A stretch of DNA of 20,997 nt from CAZBDU01 sp964490725 (GCA_964490725.1 CAZBDU010000097.1:1-20997); one strand, 5' to 3'. Counted from the stretch's first letter, positions 7,003 to 14,508 are shown. The notes: a model not told the origin generated them from the sequence alone. Program-made: numbers and translations.

Positions 7003-8262
7003 ATGTACGAGCGCAACGTTTCCCAGATCGAAGAGCTGGTGCGGCGCCAGAACGAGTGGCGCAGCGGGACCTTGAACCTCATAGCCAGCGAGAACGTGCT
7101 CAGTGAAAGGGCCAGGGGCGTCATGGGCTCCGATTTCGCCCATCGCTACGCCGAGGGCCACCCGGGGGAGCGTTACTACCAGGGCACGGAGATCATCGAC
7201 GAGATCGAGGCCAGGCTCAAGAAGCACCTGCGCAGCCTTTTCCGCTGCCGCCAGGTGGACGTGCGGCCGGTAAGCGGTACCGTGGCGAACGACGCGGTGT
7301 TCAGCCGCTACATCGGCGCCGGCGACGTGGTGATGGTCAACTCCACCCCCGGGGGCGGGCACATCAGCCACCACCGGGTGGGCTCGGTTGGCAAGTACAC
7401 CTCGAACATCATCAACTTCCCCCTGACGGGGGACGGGTACCACATCGACCTGGAGCGGACCGCCGATCTGATCCGCGCCATACCGCCCAAGGTGATCATC
7501 CTGGGCAAGAGCCTGTTCCTCTTCCCGGAACCGGTGGCGGAGCTGGCGGAGCTGTGCCGCGACCGGGGAGTCCTGCTGATCTACGACGCCGCCCACGTGC
7601 TGGGGCTGATCGCCGGCGGCCGTTTCCAGGACCCCCTCAAGGAAGGGGCGCATCTGGTTACCGGAAGCGTCCACAAGACCTTCTTCGGCTCACAGCGCGG
7701 GGTGATCCTCAGCAACGCGGGGGAAAACGAGTGGCGCCGCATCGACAAGGGGGCGTTCCCCGGCTCTTCCTCGAACCACCATTTGGACACACTGGTGTCG
7801 CTGGCGATCACCGTCTACGAGATGATGGAGTTCGGCCAGGACTACGCCCGCCAGACCATAGCCAACGCCAAGGCGCTGGGCGGCGCCCTGCACCGCAGGG
7901 GGTTCAAGGTCCAGGGGGAGGCGTTCGGCTTCACCGACAGCCACCAGCTGGCCCTGGACGTCACCGAGTTCGGCGGCGGTGATGAGGTGGCCCGCCACCT
8001 GAAGGACAACGACATCATTCTCAATATGAACCTGCTTCCCTTCGAGCCGCTGGAGAACGTCAGCAACCCCGCCGGCATCCGCCTGGGGGTGCAGGAGATG
8101 ACGCGGGTGGGCATGGAAGAGGCCCAGATGGAAACCATTGCCGAGCTGTTCGCCAGGTGCCTCATGGAGGGGAAATACGTGGGGGAGGAGGTGCGGGAGC
8201 TGCGCTCGGCCTACCGGAAGGTCCGCTACTCCTTCGACCCGCAGGATCGAGAGCCCGAATGA
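7003..8262 (+). CDS. Serine hydroxymethyltransferase-like PLP enzyme (archaeal-type)
   Basis: This fold-type I PLP enzyme of the SHMT family would interconvert serine and glycine with a tetrahydropterin C1 carrier in the cytoplasm. The 419-residue protein shows LIASENVLS (residues 26-34), GERYYQGTEIIDEIE, VSGTVANDAVF, the PLP-aspartate motif YDAAHVLG with D195 and H198, and Schiff-base K225 in TGSVHKTFFGSQRG. The lysine motif differs from TTTHKTLRGPRGG of bacterial GlyA and is closer to archaeal enzymes that use methanopterin-type carriers. The C-terminal region (NPAGIRLGVQEMTR) matches the SHMT consensus NPSGIRIGTPAxTxRG only loosely. The gene has its own promoter and overlaps folE2 by ATGA. 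Another aldol-type activity on a different amino acid remains possible. Confidence 0.82.
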   Translation: MYERNVSQIEELVRRQNEWRSGTLNLIASENVLSERARGVMGSDFAHRYAEGHPGERYYQGTEIIDEIEARLKKHLRSLFRCRQVDVRPVSGTVANDAVFSRYIGAGDVVMVNSTPGGGHISHHRVGSVGKYTSNIINFPLTGDGYHIDLERTADLIRAIPPKVIILGKSLFLFPEPVAELAELCRDRGVLLIYDAAHVLGLIAGGRFQDPLKEGAHLVTGSVHKTFFGSQRGVILSNAGENEWRRIDKGAFPGSSSNHHLDTLVSLAITVYEMMEFGQDYARQTIANAKALGGALHRRGFKVQGEAFGFTDSHQLALDVTEFGGGDEVARHLKDNDIILNMNLLPFEPLENVSNPAGIRLGVQEMTRVGMEEAQMETIAELFARCLMEGKYVGEEVRELRSAYRKVRYSFDPQDREPE

Positions 8263-9038
8263 TGAGAGACGTTCAACGCGATCCCGACGAGCGGCGCATC
8301 GACATTCAGAAGGTCGGGGTGAAGAACGTCCAGTATCCGATCGTAGTTCTGGACAAGGTGCGGGGGACCCAGCACACCGTCGCCACCATCAACCTCTACG
8401 CCGACCTCCCCCACGCCTTCAAGGGCACCCACATGAGCCGCTTCATCGACGTGGTGAACCAGTACTACGTGGACATCTCCATGAACAACTTCATGGACAT
8501 GCTGGAGAAGATCCGCGAGCTGCTGGAGGCCAGACGCGCCTACGCGGAGGTCTTCTTCCCCTACTTCATCGAAAAGAGCGCTCCGGTGTCGGGAGAGCGG
8601 AGCATGATGGAGTACAACTGCGAGTACATCGGCGAGGTGGTGGACCACAAGCGCTTCTTCTACGTAGCCGTGCAGGTGCCGGTGGCCACGGTCTGTCCCT
8701 GCTCTCTGGAGATCAGCGACTTCGGCGCCCACAACCAGAGGGGCATTGTCCGGGTGAGGATGCTGTTCAACCGCTTTTTCTGGATCGAGGACGTCATCCA
8801 CATCATCGAAAGCTCCGCCTCCAGCGAGGTGTACACGCTGCTGAAGCGGGAAGACGAGAAATACCTCACCGAGCAGGCGTTCCGGCGCCCGCGGTTCGTG
8901 GAGGACGTGGTGCGCGAGGTGACGCAGAGGCTAGAGGAAACCGGGGATTTCCGCTGGTTCAGCGTGGAAGCGGAGAACTTCGAGAGCATCCACAACCACA
9001 GCGCCTACGCCTACGTGGAGCGCGGCCTCATCGACTGA
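8259..9038 (+). CDS. folE2: GTP cyclohydrolase type IB (FolE2/MptA family)
   Basis: The enzyme opens GTP to form dihydroneopterin triphosphate (or a cyclic phosphate in the MptA branch), the first step of folate or methanopterin-type pterin synthesis. The 259-residue protein has the family's N-terminal IDIQKVGVKNVQYPI, KGTHMSRF, the metal-site PVATVCPCSLEIS with C146 and C148, GAHNQRG with H158, and C-terminal FESIHNHSAYAYVE. The length is typical. ATG 8259 overlaps the TGA of the SHMT-like gene, and a second ATG at 8262 is also possible; the ATGA overlap implies translational coupling. Type IB enzymes replace FolE under zinc limitation in some bacteria, but no Zur-like site is visible here. 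Whether the product is FolE2 or MptA cannot be decided from sequence alone. Confidence 0.92.
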   Translation: MMRDVQRDPDERRIDIQKVGVKNVQYPIVVLDKVRGTQHTVATINLYADLPHAFKGTHMSRFIDVVNQYYVDISMNNFMDMLEKIRELLEARRAYAEVFFPYFIEKSAPVSGERSMMEYNCEYIGEVVDHKRFFYVAVQVPVATVCPCSLEISDFGAHNQRGIVRVRMLFNRFFWIEDVIHIIESSASSEVYTLLKREDEKYLTEQAFRRPRFVEDVVREVTQRLEETGDFRWFSVEAENFESIHNHSAYAYVERGLID

Positions 9039-9086
9039 CCCCTCACGCGCCCCCCGCAGGCTCGCCGGATACGCCGGCAGAGGACT

Positions 9087-9425
9087 TCAGGGGATGAGCT
9101 CGCCGCTTCGGTCCACGATCCAGGCGGCCAGGGTCCTCGGCTTGTCGGTCTCCCACAGGTGCTTTCTGTTTTGCCCGGGTTTGCCGTCCACGGGATCGGC
9201 GCTCGCCAGAGAATACCGGTGCCCTTTGGCCGGGTAGTCCTTGTTGGCCTCCACGACGATGAGCTCCGACCCGTATATGGGGGGCAGCCGGAACGCAACC
9301 TCCTGTCCAGGGGTCAGCTGGTCGATTTTCTCCGTGAACGTGTCGCGCACGGACTGGGGCTTTGCCTTCCTGGCCGCCGCCTGCGGCTCCGCCGTGCCCG
9401 CGCCCTTCGCTTTCTTTCCGAACAT
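9087..9425 (-). CDS. Small hypothetical protein
   Basis: I do not recognise this 112-residue protein. It starts MFGKKAKG with a short Ala/Lys-rich segment (residues 1-25), followed by a compact region with LTPGQEVAFRLPPIYG, ELIVVEANKD and GHRYSLASADP, and ends in AAWIVDRSGELIP. No signal peptide or membrane segment is visible, so it is probably cytosolic. ATG 9425 is favoured because GGAGGAGGGAG lies just upstream on the minus strand; a GTG at 9449 would extend it through that site. It converges on folE2 with a 48-base gap and is divergent from the winged-helix regulator. Confidence 0.65.
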   Translation of the reverse strand: MFGKKAKGAGTAEPQAAARKAKPQSVRDTFTEKIDQLTPGQEVAFRLPPIYGSELIVVEANKDYPAKGHRYSLASADPVDGKPGQNRKHLWETDKPRTLAAWIVDRSGELIP

Positions 9426-9483
9426 TGGGGCTCCCTCCTCCTCCCTCACGTCGCTGCTGCCGCGGGACCATGCGTGTATCTTG

Positions 9484-9492
9484 TGCTACACT
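9484..9492 (+). promoter_or_regulatory. Extended -10 promoter for the winged-helix regulator
   Basis: TGCTACACT (9484-9492) is an extended -10 element (TG-n-TACACT). The best -35 is weak (GGGACC, 9464-9469, 17-base spacer). It would give a leader of about 85 bases to ATG 9584. Confidence 0.4.
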
Positions 9493-9583
9493 AAACATGA
9501 TCTCCACTTCAGGTGTGAGTATGGACAATGCCCCTGGCGGCTGTCAAGCTCGTGAGATATCATGTCCGCAGAGAGGCCGTGTC

Positions 9584-9865
9584 ATGCCGGACTGGACCTT
9601 CCTGACCAACCATGCCCTGGTGCTCAGTCACGTGGCCAAGACGCCGCGGATCACCGCCCGGGAGATCTCCGCCTCCATCGGCATCACCGAGCGAGCCGTG
9701 CGGAAGATCATCGCCGATCTGCACGCCGCGGGCTACATCGCGAAATCCAAGGAGGGCAGGCGGATCCGCTACAGCGTCGACGCCGATCTGACGCTTCGCC
9801 ACGGCGCCCACGGGGAGGTGGCGATCGGCGACCTCCTGTCGGCCCTCGGCTGGAGGCAGCGATGA
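9584..9865 (+). CDS. Winged-helix transcriptional regulator (small, MarR/ArsR-like)
   Basis: The 93-residue protein is a single winged helix-turn-helix domain: DWTFLTNHALVLSHVAK, then ITAREISASIGITERAVRKIIADLHAAGYI (helix-turn-helix) and the basic wing KSKEGRRIRYSV, followed by a short tail with RH...VAIGDLLSALG. Proteins of this size and pattern are widespread stand-alone regulators. ATG 9584 was chosen because GAGAGG precedes it by 7 bases and relatives begin at this point (M-x-DWTFLTNHA). An in-frame ATG at 9497 sits only 4 bases past the -10 box and is unlikely. No effector is evident. Its divergent neighbour is the small unknown protein, which may be its target. Confidence 0.8.
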   Translation: MPDWTFLTNHALVLSHVAKTPRITAREISASIGITERAVRKIIADLHAAGYIAKSKEGRRIRYSVDADLTLRHGAHGEVAIGDLLSALGWRQR

Positions 9866-9882
9866 AGTCCGCTGCCGTGTCC

Positions 9883-9897
9883 CCCGGACGCTCCGGG
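9883..9897. terminator. Short hairpin downstream of the winged-helix gene
   Basis: CCCGGA (9883-9888), loop CGC, TCCGGG (9892-9897) form a perfect 6-bp stem shortly after the regulator stop codon. No T-run follows, so termination is uncertain. The remaining stretch to 10008 shows nothing else I can support. Confidence 0.3.
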
Positions 9898-10008
9898 CGC
9901 CTTCGGCTGAATCGGCATCATCCCGTGGCCGCCTCGCCCTCAGTCTGACGCTCCGGCCCCGATCACAATGATCTCCTCCAGGCGAGCCCCGGCGGCGGGC
10001 TGGAGCGA

Positions 10009-10359
10009 TTACAGCCAGACCGCCTCGCGACGGATCATGTGCACGAATCGGGACCCGGAGGCCGACAGTGACTCCCACTCCGCGCGCGTATAGACCAGAA
10101 GGTCCGCCGGCACGGGAAGATGCTCCTTGTCGAAGGGCAGAGCACGGCGCTCCCGCGGTAGCTCCGATCTGTCTACGATAATAAGCAGATCCAGGTCACT
10201 GCCGACTCCCCAGTCTCCCCGGGCGTAGGAACCGAAGTACCCGATCCGCACGGTAGGGTGCTTCCTTCTGATCTGCAGCGCCCACCTCTCAACCGCGCGG
10301 CGGACGGTCTTGCCGTCGGGCCATTTGAGCACGGGCGAACTCAAGGATCTCACCGGCAT
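10009..10359 (-). CDS. MNT-type minimal nucleotidyltransferase (partner of HEPN protein)
   Basis: The 116-residue protein carries the Pol-beta-type motif GSYARGDWGVGSDLDLLIIV with both catalytic aspartates, and a third acidic position in VPADLLVYT. It is therefore a catalytically complete minimal nucleotidyltransferase. Such proteins pair with HEPN proteins, and in characterised MNT/HEPN (MntA-HepT) modules the MNT acts as antitoxin by AMPylating the HEPN toxin. ATG 10359 is favoured because GGGGAGG stands 9 bases upstream; GTG 10353 is an alternative. The gene starts inside the end of the HEPN gene, with a 71-base overlap, which suggests coupled translation. The partner is listed next. Confidence 0.85.
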   Translation of the reverse strand: MPVRSLSSPVLKWPDGKTVRRAVERWALQIRRKHPTVRIGYFGSYARGDWGVGSDLDLLIIVDRSELPRERRALPFDKEHLPVPADLLVYTRAEWESLSASGSRFVHMIRREAVWL

Positions 10360-10699
10360 ACCGGATGGCCTCCCCGCTCTGGATCGACCCGTAGTGATGG
10401 TACGGGGCTCCCACGGAATGTCCATTGGGACATCTGGTGGGGATATAAAAGTTGTCGACGACCTTTGTCTTCTCCACCAGCTCCCCGGTCACCTGGATTG
10501 GCAGCTCCGCCAGCAGCTTGGCCACCACGTGCCCCCAGGCCTCCTGACCGAGGGACAGATGCAGTGCTTTCACCGCCAGCTCCGCTGCCTGCTGGGCGGC
10601 GAAGCAGGCCCATTCGTGGCGCCCGTCCCGCCTGGAGGCGCCGGCCTGTTCGAGGTTTCTCTGCGCCTGGCTCAGCCAATCGTCAGCCCGGTTCGGCAT
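10289..10699 (-). CDS. HEPN-domain protein
   Basis: The 136-residue helical protein matches the HEPN family (PF05168-type): NRADDWLSQAQRNLEQA, then the conserved HEWACFAAQQAAELAVKAL and GHVVAKLLAELP, and the C-terminal YIPTRCPNG...GAPYHHY. HEPN proteins are RNases or RNA/nucleotide-binding partners of MNT proteins. Here an R-x4-H sequence (RCPNGH) lies in the segment where many relatives have RYPNGF or similar, so it may not be the canonical HEPN RNase site. ATG 10699 lies 6 bases after an extended -10 box, so the mRNA is probably leaderless. With the overlapping MNT gene it forms a two-gene module that could be a toxin-antitoxin pair or a housekeeping-like HEPN/MNT pair. Confidence 0.85.
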   Translation of the reverse strand: MPNRADDWLSQAQRNLEQAGASRRDGRHEWACFAAQQAAELAVKALHLSLGQEAWGHVVAKLLAELPIQVTGELVEKTKVVDNFYIPTRCPNGHSVGAPYHHYGSIQSGEAIRYAGEILEFARAQMARRQDRPPRG

Positions 10700-10705
10700 G
10701 AGCAA

Positions 10706-10714
10706 ACTATAGCA
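10706..10714 (-). promoter_or_regulatory. Extended -10 promoter of the HEPN/MNT pair
   Basis: On the minus strand TGCTATAGT is a near-consensus extended -10 element, exactly 6 bases before ATG 10699. The -35 region (TGGATG at 17 bases) is poor, as is usual with extended -10 promoters. Transcription would begin at or next to the A of the ATG. Confidence 0.6.
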
Positions 10715-10798
10715 GAAAGCCCCGGGGTCATCCAGGAGCGGTCGGCAGGAGCCCGGCGGCCAGGCGCCGGTCCGGCGGGCGGGCCGTGAGGCAGCCTC

Positions 10799-11533
10799 CT
10801 AGGCGGCTTTCTGATGCTTCCAGGCTGCGAGGCCTCTGGGCACCAGGGCCGTCTCCAGGCCGCCGAGCGCGGCATCCAGGATGATGGCCAGCGCGGCGGT
10901 GGGCGCCGCCCCCTGCAGAATCAGCTGCGTGACCCGCACGGCTATGCCGGTCACGATCAGCTCCCCCAGGCCGCCGGCGCCGATCATGCCAGCCACCGCA
11001 GCGGTGCCCACGTTCACCACGGTGGAGGTGCGGATTCCGGCCACGATCACCGGCACTGCCAGGGGAAACTCCACCCTGAAGGTGACCTGCCACTTGCTCA
11101 TGCCCATGCCCCGGGCCGCTTCCTTGATGGCCGGGTCCACGGAGTTGATGCCGGCGAAGGTGTTGCGGATGATCGGAAGCATCGCGTAGACGAACAGCGC
11201 CACCACCGCCGCCTGGAAGCCCATGCCCAGCGCCGCGCCGGCGATCCCCAGGAACGCCAGGGTGGGCACGGTCTGTCCCACGTTGGCCAGCCCCACCAGC
11301 ACGGGAGAGATGAAGCGGAAGGCCCGGCGCGTGGCCATGAACCCGATGGGGATGCCCACCACGATCGCCAGCCCCTCGGCCAGGCCCACCACCTGGAGGT
11401 GCCGGACCGTGGCGTTCAGCACCTTGCCCGGCGGGGCCATCTGGAAGATCCCCACGCGCCCCAGGGCGGTCATCCACACCGTGAGACCCAGCAGCACGGC
11501 CAGCAGGAGCCCCAGGATGAGGTAGCGCCTCAC
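10799..11533 (-). CDS. Glycine betaine/choline-type ABC transporter permease (second)
   Basis: This inner-membrane permease of the OpuB/OpuC/ProW type has 244 residues. It has an N-terminal anchor (LILGLLLAVLLGLTVWM), the helix pair LAIVVGIPIGFMATRRA, and the ABC-contacting EAA loop IKEAARGMGMSKWQVTFRVEFPLAVP, followed by GTAAVAGMIGAGGLGE. It pairs with the other permease in the same operon to form the heterodimeric channel. Its ATG overlaps the TGA of the ATPase gene (ATGA), so translation is coupled. It is the last gene of the operon. No clear intrinsic terminator follows; the 94-base gap to the HEPN gene contains that gene's promoter. Confidence 0.92.
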   Translation of the reverse strand: MRRYLILGLLLAVLLGLTVWMTALGRVGIFQMAPPGKVLNATVRHLQVVGLAEGLAIVVGIPIGFMATRRAFRFISPVLVGLANVGQTVPTLAFLGIAGAALGMGFQAAVVALFVYAMLPIIRNTFAGINSVDPAIKEAARGMGMSKWQVTFRVEFPLAVPVIVAGIRTSTVVNVGTAAVAGMIGAGGLGELIVTGIAVRVTQLILQGAAPTAALAIILDAALGGLETALVPRGLAAWKHQKAA

Positions 11534-12654
11534 GACTGCCTTCTCCCCGGCGCGCCTCCCTCCTGCTGACGCAGCACCTCCCGGATGTCGTCGAAGGACA
11601 GCACCCCCAGCAGCTTCTCCTCCTCGTCCAGGACGGCAAGGTTGCCCAGGGCGCTGGAGAACATCAGGGAGATGGCCTCGTTCAGGGGAGTGGCCGGCGC
11701 CGCGCTCACCGCCACCGGCTCGTAGACCTCCATCAGGTCCTGCGCCTGCTCCAGGTCCTCCACGAGAACCCAGCCCAGGAAGCGGTCCTTCTCGTCCACC
11801 AGCATGCCCCAGCCCAGACCCAGGCCGTCCAGCTGCCTCTTGACCTCCCGCGGATCCTGGCCCTTGTTCACCTTCAGGGGCGGCGGCTTCATCACATCCC
11901 GCGCCCTGTACAGGCGCATTCCCTTCAGGATGCGATCGGCCCCCACGAAGTTGCGGACGAACTCATTCTTCGGCTCGTTCAGCAGGGTGGCAGGGTTACT
12001 GTACTGAACCAGCCGCCCCTGGCGCATCAGCGCGATGGTGTCGCCCATCTTGATGGCCTCGTTGATGTCATGGGTGACGAAGCAGATCGTCTTCTTCAGC
12101 TTGGCCTGGATGTTCAGGAACTCGTCCTGCAGCTTGGTGCGGGTGATGGGATCGATGGCCCCGAAGGGCTCGTCCATCAGCAGGATGGGCGGGTCCGCTC
12201 CCAGGCAGCGGGCCACCCCGACGCGCTGCTGCTGCCCGCCGGACAGCTCGCTGGGATAGCGATCCAGGAAGGTCCCCGGGTCCATCCCCACCAGGTGCAG
12301 AAGCTCCTCCGCCCGGCGTCGCTGTCGTTCCTTCGACCATTTCTTCAGTACGGGGACCGTCGCGATGTTCTGGGCCACCGTGAGATGCGGAAACAGGCCG
12401 ATGTTCTGGATGGCGTAGCCGATGTCGCGGCGCAGCAGGTTGGGATTGACGGACTGGGTGTCCCTGCCGTCGATCAGGATCCGCCCGGCGGTGATGGGGA
12501 TCAGCCGGTTGATCATCTTCATGCTCGTGGTCTTGCCGCAGCCGGAGGGCCCCAGGAAGACGCAGAACTCCCCTTCGTCGATCTCCAGGCTGAGATCGAC
12601 CACCGCCCGGGTGCCATCCGGATAGGTCTTGTCGACGTGCTCCAGGGTGATCAT
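11530..12654 (-). CDS. ABC transporter ATP-binding protein with tandem CBS domains (OpuCA-like)
   Basis: This is the energising subunit of a compatible-solute (betaine/carnitine/choline) importer. From ATG 12654 it has 374 residues: Walker A GPSGCGKTT (35-43), Q-loop Q83, signature LSGGQQQR (137-144), Walker B ILLMDEP (157-163) and switch H195. Two CBS domains follow from about residue 256 (KPPPLKVNKG, then GWVLVEDL; EPVAVSAAPATPLNEAI, then GVLSFDDIREV). In OpuA and OpuC, CBS domains sense ionic strength or cyclic-di-AMP, so this subunit probably gates uptake by osmotic state. Its start overlaps the upstream permease stop and its stop overlaps the downstream permease start, both as ATGA. The predicted frame is open upstream to 13392, but that is shadow. 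Confidence 0.94.
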   Translation of the reverse strand: MITLEHVDKTYPDGTRAVVDLSLEIDEGEFCVFLGPSGCGKTTSMKMINRLIPITAGRILIDGRDTQSVNPNLLRRDIGYAIQNIGLFPHLTVAQNIATVPVLKKWSKERQRRRAEELLHLVGMDPGTFLDRYPSELSGGQQQRVGVARCLGADPPILLMDEPFGAIDPITRTKLQDEFLNIQAKLKKTICFVTHDINEAIKMGDTIALMRQGRLVQYSNPATLLNEPKNEFVRNFVGADRILKGMRLYRARDVMKPPPLKVNKGQDPREVKRQLDGLGLGWGMLVDEKDRFLGWVLVEDLEQAQDLMEVYEPVAVSAAPATPLNEAISLMFSSALGNLAVLDEEEKLLGVLSFDDIREVLRQQEGGAPGRRQS

Positions 12655-13328
12655 CGCTTGCTCCTCAGCCGGATTCCTTTCGGCGTGGTCAGCACCTCCA
12701 GCCTGCCCATGAGCAGGTCCACCAGGATGGCCAGCAGGCTCACGCACACCGCTCCGACTGCGATGAGGTCCGTGCGGTAGTTGGCGATGCCCCGGAATAT
12801 CGGCTGGCCCAGACCCCCCGCTCCGATGTAGGAGCCGATGGCGGCGATGCCGATGTTCATCACCACCGCCTGGCGGAGGCCCGCCATGATGACAGGCACC
12901 GCCAGGGGAATGCGGATCTTGCGCAGGATCTGCCCCTCGCTCATCCCCATGCCCCGGCCCGCCTCGATCATGGCGGGGTCCACCTCCCTGATGGCCGTGT
13001 AGGTGTTGCGGACGATGGGCAGCAGGCCGTAGAGGGTAAGGGCGATCACCACCGGCAGGAAGCCGATGGAGGGCAGGGACAGGGCGGCCAGCACGCCCAT
13101 GAGGATCCCGTACAGCGCCAGGGAGGGGACGGTCATCATGATGCTGGCGAGGTAGATCACGGTGTCCGCCAGCCGCTCCCTGCCCTTCCCGGAGATGAAC
13201 AGGCCCACGGCGATGCCGATCACCGCCGCCGAGAGATTGGCCACCAGGATGATCCACAGGTGCTGGACCGTCCACTCCAGAACCTTGTCCGAATGCTTTA
13301 CGACATAGCTCCAGGCTTCTACCCACAT
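12651..13328 (-). CDS. Glycine betaine/choline-type ABC transporter permease (first)
   Basis: This 225-residue inner-membrane permease belongs to the OpuB/OpuC family. It shows TVQHLWIILVANLSAAVIGIAVGLFI, several further helices, and the EAA loop IEAGRGMGMSEGQILRKIRIPLAVP followed by GIAAIGSYIGAGGLGQ. GGAGGG stands 9 bases before ATG 13328, supporting this start. It is the second gene of the operon, about 107 bases after the binding-protein gene, and is coupled by ATGA to the ATPase gene. It and the second permease share the EAA-loop layout but are clearly different sequences, consistent with a heterodimer. Confidence 0.92.
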   Translation of the reverse strand: MWVEAWSYVVKHSDKVLEWTVQHLWIILVANLSAAVIGIAVGLFISGKGRERLADTVIYLASIMMTVPSLALYGILMGVLAALSLPSIGFLPVVIALTLYGLLPIVRNTYTAIREVDPAMIEAGRGMGMSEGQILRKIRIPLAVPVIMAGLRQAVVMNIGIAAIGSYIGAGGLGQPIFRGIANYRTDLIAVGAVCVSLLAILVDLLMGRLEVLTTPKGIRLRSKR

Positions 13329-13380
13329 CGCCGATACCCTCCGTCCGTCGGGATGGCCCGCACCGCCGGGGCGGAAGCAG

Positions 13381-13404
13381 GCCCGGCCGCACCTGCAGCC
13401 GGGC
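13381..13404 (-). promoter_or_regulatory. Intercistronic hairpin after the binding-protein gene
   Basis: GCCCGGC (13381-13387) pairs perfectly with GCCGGGC (13398-13404) around a 10-base loop. It lies between the binding-protein stop and the permease start. Such stems often stabilise the binding-protein message or cause partial termination, making that protein more abundant than the membrane subunits. This role is inferred from position. Confidence 0.4.
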
Positions 13405-13421
13405 CCGGAATCCGAGCTTCC

Positions 13422-13447
13422 AGTCGATCAGCCCTCTAGTCGATCAG
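13422..13447. repeat. Direct repeat AGTCGATCAG across the binding-protein stop codon
   Basis: AGTCGATCAG occurs at 13422-13431 and 13438-13447. The second copy encodes the last residues (LID plus stop) of the binding protein on the minus strand, and the first lies just downstream. It looks like a small local duplication and has no evident function. Confidence 0.6.
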
Positions 13448-14428
13448 GCCCTTGTCTCTCAGCCACTGGGCGGCGGCCTCTTCGGGCTCGAGCTTGTCGA
13501 TGTCCACCTTTGCGTTGAGCTCGGTCATGGCCTTTCGGGCCTCGGCCGGCTCCTGGGGGAAGGCGGCGACCAGCTCATTGAGGTCGCCCTCCAGGTTCGG
13601 ATTGGCCTCCAGCACCTCATAGCGGGCGTAGGGCGCCAGGTCGTAGGGCGGCCAGAAGTTCTTGTCATCCTGGAGCACCACCCAGTCGTACTTGATTACC
13701 GCTGGATCGGTGCCGAACACCATGGTGGCGGTTACCCGCCCTTCGGCCAGGTACTCGAAGGTCAGGCCGGGAAGCACGGTGACGATCTGGTCGGGCTTGA
13801 AGGCAAAGCCGTAGTGGAGCTGCAGGCCCAGAATGCCGTCCGGCCGCGAGTAGAACTCGAAGTCGCTGGCGAAGGGCACGTCCCCGTCCTTGGAGCGTAT
13901 GTACTCTGCGAACTGGCTCAGGGTGGTGACGTTGTTCTTCTCGGAGAACTCCCGGCCTACCGCGATGGCGTAAGTGTTGTTGCACCAGATGGGATCCATC
14001 CAGATCAGACCCCGCCCGGCGTCGCTTTTCTTCACCTTCTGGTACATCTCCTCGGGGGTCTCACCCTGGAACTTGTGTCCGGTGTAGCTGAGCCATTGGG
14101 TCCCGGTGTAGTCCATGGACAGGTCCAGGCTGCCGTTCTCCATGGCCTCCCGCAGCACGGTGCTGGACATGCCGGTCTTCAGCGCGACGTCGTAGCCCCG
14201 GCCCTGAAGGAACAGGTACATGAGGTTCCCCACCACGTACTGCTCGGTGAAGTTCTTGGTGCCGATGTTGATCGGCGGCTTGTAGGCGACGCCCGTTCCC
14301 TGGGGCTGCGCCGCCTCGGACGTCTGGGCTTCGGGCTGCGTCGACTTGGGCTCCTCCTGCTGGCCTCCGGCGAACACCAGCGCAGTCACCGACAGGAGAG
14401 CTGCCAGTAAAACAAAGACTCGTTTCAT
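13436..14428 (-). CDS. Glycine betaine/choline-type ABC transporter substrate-binding protein
   Basis: This 330-residue extracytoplasmic binding protein (OpuAC/OpuCC-like) captures a quaternary-amine osmolyte for the transporter encoded downstream. A signal peptide (KRVFVLLAALLSVTALVFA) is followed by GGQQEE and an acidic, Gln/Pro-rich linker to about residue 48. The domain then starts with INIGTKNFTEQYVVGNLM, and continues DLSMDYTGTQW, and APYARYEVL. No cysteine follows the signal peptide, so it is not a classic lipoprotein; it should be a soluble periplasmic protein. GGGAGGAAC precedes ATG 14428. It is first in the operon, as usual for the component needed in excess. The exact substrate (betaine, choline, carnitine, proline betaine) cannot be read from sequence. 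Confidence 0.92.
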   Translation of the reverse strand: MKRVFVLLAALLSVTALVFAGGQQEEPKSTQPEAQTSEAAQPQGTGVAYKPPINIGTKNFTEQYVVGNLMYLFLQGRGYDVALKTGMSSTVLREAMENGSLDLSMDYTGTQWLSYTGHKFQGETPEEMYQKVKKSDAGRGLIWMDPIWCNNTYAIAVGREFSEKNNVTTLSQFAEYIRSKDGDVPFASDFEFYSRPDGILGLQLHYGFAFKPDQIVTVLPGLTFEYLAEGRVTATMVFGTDPAVIKYDWVVLQDDKNFWPPYDLAPYARYEVLEANPNLEGDLNELVAAFPQEPAEARKAMTELNAKVDIDKLEPEEAAAQWLRDKGLID

Positions 14429-14476
14429 TTGTTCCTCCCTCTCTTGATCGAGTTTGGTGTATCGAACCTGGTGGCG

Positions 14477-14492
14477 TTGGAACCTTGGAACC
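14477..14492. repeat. Perfect 8-bp tandem repeat TTGGAACC x2 upstream of the transporter operon
   Basis: TTGGAACC at 14477-14484 is repeated directly at 14485-14492, in the 80-base gap between the MarR gene stop and the binding-protein start. As read on the minus strand it is GGTTCCAA twice. Its place upstream of the transporter start suits an operator, but no clear -35/-10 pair is visible beside it. Confidence 0.5.
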
Positions 14493-14508
14493 TCTGACGC
14501 CCACGCTC

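Noticed and set aside
9497..9865. Longer winged-helix regulator from ATG 9497
   Set aside because: That ATG is only 4 bases after the -10 box, and the added residues have no family resemblance, while ATG 9584 has a ribosome-binding site.
9862..9948. 28-residue frame overlapping the winged-helix stop by ATGA
   Set aside because: It contains the hairpin at 9883-9897, is Arg/Pro/Ser-rich without a motif, and the overlap could be chance.
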